12,067 bases of DNA, from assembly GCA_019347585.1 (NCBI GenBank), contig JAHWLC010000005.1:3707-15773 (forward strand), written 5' to 3'. This DNA is from Actinomycetota bacterium. Its GTDB lineage: Bacteria > Actinomycetota > Acidimicrobiia > Spongiisociales > ZC4RG35. Shown piece by piece: positions 6,886-12,067 of the stretch; position 1 is the first letter of the stretch, and the number at the start of each line of letters is the position of its first letter. The notes beneath the pieces were generated by a model that saw nothing but the letters and a program-made list of their open reading frames with translations, did no database searches and was not told the origin of the DNA. The position numbers and the translations under genes are program-made.

Positions 6886-8253
6886 ATGATCGATTCCAGC
6901 GCGCGCACCGGCGCCTACCCCACCGCCGGGCTCCCAAACCCGGTGCACCCCAGGCTCGCCTCCCTGCTCTCGGAGCTGACCTACGACGAGAGCGGGATGA
7001 TCGACAGCGAGTCGTGGCGGCATCTCGTGGCGGTGCTCGACGAGGAGTTCGCCCGGTGGAACCGCCTCGGCGAGGACCTCGTCGAGAACCTCCGCGGCCG
7101 GTCGAGCTTCGAGAACCTCTTCCGGATGTCGCCGATCCCCCTCATCGAGCAGGACTACACGGGGCTCGAGGAGTTCATGGCGGAGCTGCGAGAAGACGGG
7201 GTGGCCAGCTTCCGCGAGTATCTGGGCGGCCGCGTGGAGAGCATACGCGCCGTGGTGCCCTTGATTCGGATCGTGGCGGCCAACCCGGCTGCGGTCAGGG
7301 CCGTCGGTCTCCCCCTGCAGGAGCTCATCGGCCCGATCAGCCCCGACATCGTCAACAGGGGCTCCGAGGACGGATGGCTGACCCAGATGGAGGCGGTCTG
7401 GAACCGGGAGCCGGAGGCGCAGGCGGTGTTCACTGCGGCCACCGCGGCGGGCGAGAAGTACGACGCGGAGTCGATCCTCGCCGCTCCGCTGATCCACGGC
7501 GAGCCCGACTACTCGAGGGCCCTGTTCACGGTCATCGACATCACGCCTCACCGCGAAGAGCGGAGGCGGATGCAGGAGATGATGGAGGCCAAGAACCGCT
7601 TCCTCGCCTCGGTCAGCCACGAGATCCGCACCCCCCTCACCGCGATCCTCGGGTTCGGCCGGCTGCTCGACGAGGACGAGAGCCTCACCGCCGACGACCG
7701 CCGGCTGATGATCTCCTCCATCGTCCAGCACTCACAGGAGGTGACCGACCTCGTCGAGGATCTCCTGGTCGCTGCCAGGGCGGAGAGCGGCCAGATCTCG
7801 GTCCTGCGGATCCGGGTGAACCTGATGGACCAGATCGAGGAGACCCTCCATGCCGGGGGCTCGTTCACCATCGACGTCGCAGTGGAGAGCCAGGTGGAGG
7901 AGCCGGTGGGCATGGGCGACCCGGCCCGGGTGCGTCAGATCCTGCGAAACCTACTCACCAATGCGGAACGGTACGGCGGGCCCAACGTCACGATCACCAT
8001 CGGCGTCCGGGAGGGATGGCTATGCGTCGACGTGGCAGACAACGGCCCCGGGCTGCCCGACCGGGAGTGGGAGCGGATCTTCGAGCCCTACCAGCGGGCC
8101 CACGTCAATCCGGGCCAGCCCGAGTCGGTGGGCATCGGCCTCGCCATCTCCCGTCAACTCGCCGAGCTGATGGGCGGGAGCCTCCGCTACACGCGTCGTG
8201 ACGGCCTCAGCGTCTTCAGGCTCTGTCTCCCCCGGCCCGCGGTCTCTGGTTAG
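6886..8253 (+). CDS. Soluble PAS-domain sensor histidine kinase
   Basis: 455-residue two-component kinase without signal peptide or membrane segment, hence probably cytosolic. An N-terminal unrecognised helical part (1-60) precedes a PAS-type sensor whose lead segment is characteristic (FRMSPIPLIEQDYTGLEEF, then a helix and AANPAAVRAVG); the PAS core ends at VIDITPHREER near 225. The HisKA domain carries the phospho-acceptor His245 in ASVSHEIRTPL. The ATPase domain has the N-box (Asn359 in NLLTNAERYG), G1 box DNGPGLP and G2 box GIGLAIS. The ATG at 6886 has no clear ribosome site; it lies 40 bases after the GH1 stop with no terminator between, so read-through from the sugar genes is possible. 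No response regulator or extra receiver domain is present in the window. The signal it senses is unknown. Confidence 0.92.
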   Translation: MIDSSARTGAYPTAGLPNPVHPRLASLLSELTYDESGMIDSESWRHLVAVLDEEFARWNRLGEDLVENLRGRSSFENLFRMSPIPLIEQDYTGLEEFMAELREDGVASFREYLGGRVESIRAVVPLIRIVAANPAAVRAVGLPLQELIGPISPDIVNRGSEDGWLTQMEAVWNREPEAQAVFTAATAAGEKYDAESILAAPLIHGEPDYSRALFTVIDITPHREERRRMQEMMEAKNRFLASVSHEIRTPLTAILGFGRLLDEDESLTADDRRLMISSIVQHSQEVTDLVEDLLVAARAESGQISVLRIRVNLMDQIEETLHAGGSFTIDVAVESQVEEPVGMGDPARVRQILRNLLTNAERYGGPNVTITIGVREGWLCVDVADNGPGLPDREWERIFEPYQRAHVNPGQPESVGIGLAISRQLAELMGGSLRYTRRDGLSVFRLCLPRPAVSG

Positions 8254-8274
8254 CCGGGCCGACCAAGCGGGTAA
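8249..8274 (+). promoter_or_regulatory. Sigma-B/F-like promoter before the CBS-domain gene
   Basis: GTTA (8249-8252), 16 bases, then GGGTAA (8269-8274). This resembles the general-stress consensus GTTT-N14-16-GGGTA(T/C) of Bacillus SigB and the actinobacterial SigF/SigB. The -35 part overlaps the stop codon of the kinase gene. A start some 7 bases downstream would give a leader of about 24 bases that contains the AGAGGAG ribosome site. The same layout recurs at 8778-8803 and at 10045-10070. Confidence 0.5.
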
Positions 8275-8304
8275 AGGCGGCTCCCCAGCCAAGAGGAGCC
8301 AGAG

Positions 8305-8727
8305 ATGCCCGAACGACTCAGCGAAGTGATGACGCGAGACCCGGTGACGGTTCCGGCGACCGCCACCCTCGAGGAGGCGGCACGTCTCATGAGGGACAAC
8401 GACATCGGCGACGTGCTCGTGGTCGACGACTCCGGCACGCTGTGCGGGATCCTCACCGACCGCGACATCGTGGTCGAGGGGATCGCAGAAGGGACCCATC
8501 CCTCCTCGACCAGCGTCGACGAGGTGTGCTCCCACGCCCCGGTGTCGCTGGGGCCGGACGACGCAGTGGCCGAGGCCGCCAAGCTGATGAGCGATCGCGC
8601 CATCCGCCGTCTCCCCATCGTCGACAACGGGAGCCTGGTCGGCATCGTCTCCCTCGGGGACCTCGCCATGGATCGTGATCCCAACTCCGTGCTCGGCGAG
8701 ATCAGCGAGGCCCCGGCCAACAACTGA
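8305..8727 (+). CDS. Two-CBS-domain protein, Hrp1-like
   Basis: 140-residue cytoplasmic protein made only of a tandem CBS pair (Bateman module): CBS1 about residues 8-60 (VMTRDPVTV ... GILTDRDIVV) and CBS2 about 70-125 (HAPVSLGPDDAVAEAAKLM ... GIVSLGDLAMD). Such modules bind adenine nucleotides or related ligands. Length and wording, especially MRDNDIG ... LTDRDIV and IRRLPIV, resemble Mycobacterium hypoxic response protein 1, which is induced under low oxygen. The ATG at 8305 has AGAGGAG 7-8 bases upstream. It follows the kinase by 51 bases, but a sigma-F-like promoter in that gap suggests its own transcript. Whether it modulates a neighbour is unknown. Confidence 0.9.
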   Translation: MPERLSEVMTRDPVTVPATATLEEAARLMRDNDIGDVLVVDDSGTLCGILTDRDIVVEGIAEGTHPSSTSVDEVCSHAPVSLGPDDAVAEAAKLMSDRAIRRLPIVDNGSLVGIVSLGDLAMDRDPNSVLGEISEAPANN

Positions 8728-8777
8728 TCCCCTCGGGCGGAAGCGTCGCCAAGCACCGCCCTGACCAGCTCACGCGG

Positions 8778-8803
8778 GTTTGGAGGAAATGCGCGCCGGG
8801 TAC
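8778..8803 (+). promoter_or_regulatory. Sigma-B/F-like promoter before the 91-residue gene
   Basis: GTTT (8778-8781, in GGGTTT), a 16-base spacer, then GGGTAC (8798-8803). This is the best match in the window to the GGTTT-N16-GGGTA(T/C) pattern of actinobacterial SigF/SigB promoters. It lies 30-55 bases before the ATG at 8833, leaving room for a leader of about 22 bases with the AAAGGAAGG ribosome site. Confidence 0.6.
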
Positions 8804-8832
8804 GGAAAGGTGACTCGAAAGGAAGGATTCTC

Positions 8833-9108
8833 ATGACCAGTTACGTCAAGGACATAAGAGACAAGGTCGACCGGGTGAGAGACGACGTGGTGCCGCCTGT
8901 CGCCAAGGGAGCGGCCATTGGCTCGGAGAAGCTCGCCGAAGGCTCGGAGGCCTTCGCCGAGGGTGCCCGCAAAGTAGCCGACAAGACCCGCCAGTGGGCC
9001 GACCAGGCCACCGGCGCCCGCCGGCGGCGCAAGTTGCTCTGGATGGTCCTCGCCCTGGGCATCGTGGGCCTGATCGTCTACTTCATGCTTCAGTCCGACG
9101 AGGGCTGA
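8833..9108 (+). CDS. Small tail-anchored helical membrane protein (YtxH-like)
   Basis: 91 residues. The ATG at 8833 follows a GGAAGG ribosome site. Residues 1-62 are a charged, Ala-rich helix with a loose internal repeat (GSEKLAEGSEAFAEGARKVAD). Residues 63-67 are RRRRK, and 68-86 form a single membrane helix (LLWMVLALGIVGLIVYFML), ending with QSDEG. The basic cluster before the helix predicts the N-terminus in the cytosol. The layout recalls small YtxH/CsbD-like or general-stress proteins, but no family motif is diagnostic and no function can be assigned. A stress-type promoter precedes it and a strong terminator follows, so it is probably a single-gene transcript. Confidence 0.8.
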   Translation: MTSYVKDIRDKVDRVRDDVVPPVAKGAAIGSEKLAEGSEAFAEGARKVADKTRQWADQATGARRRRKLLWMVLALGIVGLIVYFMLQSDEG

Positions 9109-9138
9109 GCTGACCTCCCCCGCCTCAGGCTGACAGAG

Positions 9139-9164
9139 GAAGCGGCCGCTGGAGCGGCCGCTTC
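9139..9164. terminator. Bidirectional rho-independent-like terminator
   Basis: A perfect inverted repeat with 12-base arms (GAAGCGGCCGCT and its complement) around GG, giving about 11 pairs and a four-base loop. It sits between the convergent ends of the 91-residue gene (stop 9108) and the cupredoxin gene (stop 9186). The plus-strand side is followed by a pyrimidine-rich stretch, TCCGTTGCTCTCTATCC; the minus-strand tail is less T-rich. It probably serves both transcripts. Confidence 0.75.
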
Positions 9165-9185
9165 TCCGTTGCTCTCTATCCGTCC

Positions 9186-9575
9186 CTACCCCTCGACCGT
9201 GATGGTCGCTCTCATCCGATCCGGATGGATCTCGCAGAAGTAGGCGTAGGTCCCCGGCTCGTCGAAGGTGAAACTGAAGGTGTCGCCGTCTTGCAGATTG
9301 CCGGAGTCCCACACGGTCTCCTCCGAAGTAGTCGTGTGCGCGATGCTGTCCTGGTTGGTCCAGGTGACGGTGGTGCCGGCGTCGACGGTGATCTCGTCTG
9401 GTTGGAACGAGATGTTCTCCATCACGACTTCTCCATCTCCGTTGTCCGCTCCTTCTGTCGTGGCGGTTGCGACGCCTTCTCCTCCTGTGGTGCCGGTTTC
9501 GTCGACAGCGTCTCCGCAGGCAGAGAGCACCAATGCCAGGCCCAGCGCCAAACCCGAGGCGACGAGTCGTCTGAT
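9186..9575 (-). CDS. Cupredoxin (plastocyanin/amicyanin-like) lipoprotein with apparent AUC start
   Basis: 129-residue exported blue-copper protein, likely a membrane-anchored electron carrier or copper binder. From an ATC at 9573-9575 it reads MRRLVASGLALGLALVLSAC: twin Arg, hydrophobic core and LSAC lipobox with Cys20 or nearby to be lipidated. A Gly/Thr/Glu linker follows, then a cupredoxin fold with copper ligands His (SIAHTT), Cys and His (YFCEIHP) and Met (DRM). GGAGGAG lies 6 bases before the ATC, and the doxX stop TAG overlaps this spacing, so the two genes are translationally coupled. The first ordinary start is TTG at 9549-9551, 24 bases further on; it would give MALGLALVLSAC with no basic residues, a poor signal peptide, and would be too far from the ribosome site. 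Copper binding is predicted from the motif. Confidence 0.88.
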   Translation of the reverse strand: MRRLVASGLALGLALVLSACGDAVDETGTTGGEGVATATTEGADNGDGEVVMENISFQPDEITVDAGTTVTWTNQDSIAHTTTSEETVWDSGNLQDGDTFSFTFDEPGTYAYFCEIHPDRMRATITVEG

Positions 9576-9577
9576 CT

Positions 9578-10009
9578 CTACTCCTCCTGGTGGCGAGCAG
9601 GTGAGGACCTGCGCTCCTGAGCCAGTAGGGCCAGGGTGAGCGCTCCCAGCATCAGGCCCATGTCCCGGAGGGCGATGTCGTAATAAAGCGGCGGGTCATA
9701 GGTGAGGAGATTGACGATGATCGCGCCCAGCCACGCGGCCACGACATAGCCACCAATCCAGGGAGCGAAGGCGACGACCAGGCCGGCCGCGATCTCGACG
9801 GCTCCCACCACGTACATGAACTGCTGTGCGGTGCCCGGGATGAGGTCGTTCAGCCAGGGAGCGAGGTATTGGGGCCAGTCGACCATCCAGTTGAAGAACT
9901 TGTCGGTTCCGAAGAGGATGGGGGCGACGGTGAATCCGCTTCGAAGGAGCCAATAGCCTCTGGTGCGGGCGGAGCCCGTCACGTCACGGGATCGACTTGC
10001 GGTCGTCAT
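9578..10009 (-). CDS. DoxX-family integral membrane protein
   Basis: 143 residues with about four membrane helices (near 18-36, 62-82, 86-103 and 113-131). The pattern GFTVAPILFGTDKFFNW early, VGAVEIAAGLVVAF centrally and ALRDMGLMLGALTLALLA at the end is typical of the DoxX/DoxD-like family. Some members work in thiosulfate oxidation or, with partners, in oxidative-stress resistance; the role here is unknown. The ATG at 10007-10009 has GAGGGAG 5-6 bases upstream. Its stop codon is two bases from the start of the cupredoxin gene, so the pair forms an operon and may act together in redox chemistry at the membrane. A sigma-F-like motif lies upstream. Confidence 0.87.
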   Translation of the reverse strand: MTTASRSRDVTGSARTRGYWLLRSGFTVAPILFGTDKFFNWMVDWPQYLAPWLNDLIPGTAQQFMYVVGAVEIAAGLVVAFAPWIGGYVVAAWLGAIIVNLLTYDPPLYYDIALRDMGLMLGALTLALLAQERRSSPARHQEE

Positions 10010-10044
10010 CGCTACTCCCTCGGTCGGGGTCTGACCATTCGATC

Positions 10045-10070
10045 TTACCCACTGCTCCGCTGCCGGAAAG
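10045..10070 (-). promoter_or_regulatory. Sigma-B/F-like promoter before doxX-cupredoxin
   Basis: On the minus strand CTTT (10070-10067), 16 bases, then GGGTAA (10050-10045), 36 bases before the doxX ATG. Spacing equals that of the two plus-strand motifs; the -35 part differs from GTTT at one base. A TAAGAT overlapping the same spot (10047-10042) also fits a housekeeping TANNNT -10, so either sigma factor type may use it. The rest of the 147-base gap (10010-10156) shows no gene. Confidence 0.42.
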
Positions 10071-10156
10071 GCAGACGGACCGGCGAGGCCCGGTTTCGTG
10101 CCGGAGACCCAGGAGGCACTTGCCGCTCTGATCGCCCAGTCATGCTTCGATCCCGA

Positions 10157-10801
10157 TCAGTGACTGCGCTTGACCGACGCCTCGGCGAGAAGATCCGACG
10201 CCTGGCGAAGCCTGATGCCCACGATGTCGAGCCGGCGCAACAGCTCGCGGGTCTTCAGGATCCTCATGTCGAAGGTTTCGGCTGAGAACAGGTCGGCGAC
10301 GGCCGACTGGAACAGGCGCCGAATTTGATTGCCCCGTTTCTTCGCCTGCACCGCGCCGGCTGAAACCAGCGACGGATCCTCCACGAGGTATGTCACCGCC
10401 GAGCGAAGCTCCTGCATCCCCTCGATCACGGCTTCCAGGAGGGGGTCGAAGGTGATGGTGCTGTCCATCCGATGAAGATCCCACTCGATTGCGAAGTCAC
10501 GCAGGTTGTCGAGGACGTCATCGATGGCGCGCGAGACGCGAAAGAGGTCCTCCCTGTCGATCGGGGTGACGAGGGCCTCCGACAGCGCCTCTACCACCTG
10601 GGCCCGGTAGTCGTCGCCCTCGTGTTCTACGAGACGCATCTGCTCTCTGAGGCTGGTATCGGAGACGAGTCCGCCTACGACCTCTCTGGCGAGGCGCGCC
10701 CCGTCGATCGTGGCGTCTATCTGGCGGGCGAGGAGCTCCACGAAGCGCTGCTCTCCACCACCGGAGAGCTCTCTGAGCAATCTGAGGAAGCGAAGTCTCA
10801 T
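10157..10801 (-). CDS. DUF47 / PhoU-like protein partnered with PiT transporter
   Basis: 214-residue all-helical cytosolic protein of the DUF47 family, relatives of PhoU that are nearly always encoded beside PiT phosphate transporters and are thought to regulate or assist them. Visible signs are the start MRLRFLRLLRELSGGGEQRF, the motif REQMRLVEHEGDDYRAQVVE and EDLFRVSRAIDDVLDNLRDFA, which carry the conserved acidic residues of PhoU-type repeats. The ATG at 10799-10801 overlaps the transporter stop as ATGA, fixing the start by coupling; an in-frame upstream start at 10903 would overlap the transporter heavily and is rejected. No convincing terminator follows the stop. Confidence 0.9.
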   Translation of the reverse strand: MRLRFLRLLRELSGGGEQRFVELLARQIDATIDGARLAREVVGGLVSDTSLREQMRLVEHEGDDYRAQVVEALSEALVTPIDREDLFRVSRAIDDVLDNLRDFAIEWDLHRMDSTITFDPLLEAVIEGMQELRSAVTYLVEDPSLVSAGAVQAKKRGNQIRRLFQSAVADLFSAETFDMRILKTRELLRRLDIVGIRLRQASDLLAEASVKRSH

Positions 10802-11769
10802 CCGGCCAGCGTCGATCCAACCCTGCTGATGAGTGCCGCGAGCAGGCCCGCAGCGGGCAGTGTGACCAGCCAGGCCACACCGATATTGAGCGCCGTCCGC
10901 CAACGGACCCGTCCGTAACCCTCACTGACTCCGGTACCCACCAGGGAAGCGGTGATCGACTGAGTCATGCTGACCGGGGCGCCCAGGGCGGTCGAGCCGA
11001 GGACCGCTGCCGCCGATGAGAGCTCGGAGCTCAGCAGGTGGGCCGGTCTCGCCAACATCACACCGGTGCCGAGCGTCCCGCCGATCCTCCGGATCCCGAG
11101 GAGCATGCCCAGGACGAACAACGCCGCGATGCCACCCAGCACGTCCAGACGGGGCTGCACGACGGTGGATGTGGCCCCCAGCCCGACTGCGAACACAGCC
11201 AGGAGCTTCTGGCCGTCATTGACCGAGTACGCGATCGACTGCAGGGAGAACCCGATCCTGTGGAGCCAGCGAAGACGCATCGACGCCGATCCGCTCGACG
11301 GGACATGGACCAGGAGCCGCATCAGCAAGAATCCGGCCAACCCACCGACGACGGGAGCTGCGGCGGCAACCGCGAGAACGAACCCCACGGCGCCCCATGA
11401 GACCGGGAGTCCGTAGCCGAATCCCGATCCCGCCAATCCACCGATGAGTGCCAGCGTCAGACTGGTGGGCAGACCGAGGCGGGACAGCCCCGCCACCACC
11501 CCCACCGCCGCCACCAGGGCGATCAGGAGGGGCACGCGGGCCCGCACGCCTTCGAAAGCGACCAACCTGCTCGCCAGCGTCGTTGCCACCTGGGTCCCGA
11601 TCACATACGGCCCCGCGATCAGCGCGCCTGCCAGCATGAGCATCGCAGAGAGTGGGCGCACCGAGGGCAGGCTCAGTGAACTGGTGAGCAGGGCGCTTCC
11701 GTCGTTGACGCCACTGATGACGGTGAAGGCGCCCGCAGCCGCCAGCATGAGAGCGGAGCCGACGGTCAT
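10798..11769 (-). CDS. PiT-family inorganic phosphate transporter (divergent)
   Basis: 323-residue membrane protein, very hydrophobic with about 8-10 helices, related to low-affinity phosphate/metal-phosphate permeases. Both PiT half-repeats can be traced: the N-terminal signature as SGVNDGSALLTSS (usually GANDxANAxxTS) and the second as AYSVNDGQKLLAVF (usually HGxNDxQK). The paired Asn-Asp and Gln-Lys are kept, but the flanking His-Gly and first Ala are lost. It is shorter than Escherichia PitA (about 500), as many actinobacterial members are. The ATG at 11767-11769 overlaps the upstream gene as ATGA and its own stop overlaps the DUF47 start the same way. No ribosome site is seen, so translation probably depends on coupling. 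Phosphate is the likely substrate; the changed motifs leave sulfate or another ion open. Confidence 0.88.
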   Translation of the reverse strand: MTVGSALMLAAAGAFTVISGVNDGSALLTSSLSLPSVRPLSAMLMLAGALIAGPYVIGTQVATTLASRLVAFEGVRARVPLLIALVAAVGVVAGLSRLGLPTSLTLALIGGLAGSGFGYGLPVSWGAVGFVLAVAAAAPVVGGLAGFLLMRLLVHVPSSGSASMRLRWLHRIGFSLQSIAYSVNDGQKLLAVFAVGLGATSTVVQPRLDVLGGIAALFVLGMLLGIRRIGGTLGTGVMLARPAHLLSSELSSAAAVLGSTALGAPVSMTQSITASLVGTGVSEGYGRVRWRTALNIGVAWLVTLPAAGLLAALISRVGSTLAG

Positions 11770-12067
11770 CCGGGGGCGTGCCCCGGGCTGTTGCCGCCCC
11801 TCGTGAGCCGGTCGATCACCCTCTTGTTGGAGACGATCAAGTCGGTGCCGCGACCGGGCTCGTAGCCTTCGATGTTGACGATCCCCTCATACCCCAACTC
11901 GACGATCGCCTCATAGAGGGAGAAGAGGTCGATCTCGCCCTCGCCGAGCGGAACGTGGACTTTACCTGGCTTGCTGTCCGACAAGTGGATGTGGCCGATG
12001 TAGGAGAAGTTCATCGAGCGGAGAAACTCCACAGGGTCCCCGTTGGTGTAGCTGTGGGCCAGGTCCA
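11766..12067 (-). CDS. Sugar phosphate isomerase/epimerase-like TIM-barrel protein (5' end cut by window)
   Basis: The C-terminal 99 residues of a xylose-isomerase-like (AP endonuclease family 2) TIM barrel; the start lies beyond the right edge, and the ATG at 12030-12032 is internal because the frame stays open with conserved sequence (DLAHSYTNGDP). Metal-binding and barrel motifs are seen: the Asp/His of DLAH, GHIHLSD with His and Asp, VPLGEGEIDL, and the Glu of VNIEGYEPG. Family members isomerise or epimerise small sugars or inositol derivatives, or cleave DNA at abasic sites; the GHIHLSDSKPGKVHVPLGEG style favours the sugar group. Its TGA overlaps the PiT ATG, putting it first of the visible genes in that operon. 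The exact substrate cannot be told. Confidence 0.85.
   Translation of the reverse strand, partial: DLAHSYTNGDPVEFLRSMNFSYIGHIHLSDSKPGKVHVPLGEGEIDLFSLYEAIVELGYEGIVNIEGYEPGRGTDLIVSNKRVIDRLTRGGNSPGHAPG

Noticed and set aside
10060..10074. CTGCC-N5-GGCAG inverted repeat upstream of doxX
   Set aside because: Only five pairs and overlaps the candidate promoter; expected by chance in GC-rich sequence.
10137..10166. CAGTCA...TGACTG inverted repeat at the end of the DUF47 gene
   Set aside because: Six-base arms with an 18-base loop containing the stop codon and no T-run; too weak to call a terminator.

Overview
The window is GC-rich, tightly packed bacterial DNA. Lipoboxes followed by acidic Thr/Gly linkers, a possible leaderless start, and sigma-F-like promoter motifs suggest an actinomycete, perhaps of the Acidimicrobiia type. 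That assignment is an inference from style, not from a marker gene. There is no rRNA, tRNA, CRISPR array, transposase or phage gene, and no gene-free stretch longer than about 150 bases.

Positions 1-6845 form a carbohydrate uptake and hydrolysis locus. On the minus strand are a lipoprotein sugar-binding protein (1029-2477) and a MalF/AglF-type permease (1-900, cut by the left edge), separated by a strong intercistronic hairpin. Diverging on the plus strand are a GH13 alpha-glucosidase (2609-4216), a MalK/MsmX-type ATPase (4286-5515) and a GH1 beta-glucosidase (about 5514-6845). Together they would import oligosaccharides and split them in the cytoplasm. The gene content resembles the agl alpha-glucoside operons, with a GH1 enzyme added. 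The GH1 frame has no ordinary start codon before its conserved N-terminus.

Positions 6886-9108 hold a soluble PAS/histidine kinase with no response regulator nearby, a two-CBS-domain protein resembling mycobacterial Hrp1, and a 91-residue tail-anchored helical protein. A 12-bp perfect hairpin at 9139-9164 ends this group and probably also the convergent minus-strand group.

Positions 9186-10009 (minus) encode a DoxX-family membrane protein followed by a cupredoxin lipoprotein. The cupredoxin seems to start at AUC. Positions 10157-12067 (minus) form a run joined by ATGA overlaps: a xylose-isomerase-like TIM-barrel protein (cut by the right edge), a divergent PiT-type transporter and a DUF47/PhoU-like partner.

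The most notable signals are three copies of a GTTT-N16-GGGTA-like promoter before the CBS gene, the 91-residue gene and the doxX-cupredoxin pair (a possible sigma-B/F stress regulon), and two genes with abnormal starts (GH1 and cupredoxin). I found no clearly new multi-gene system.
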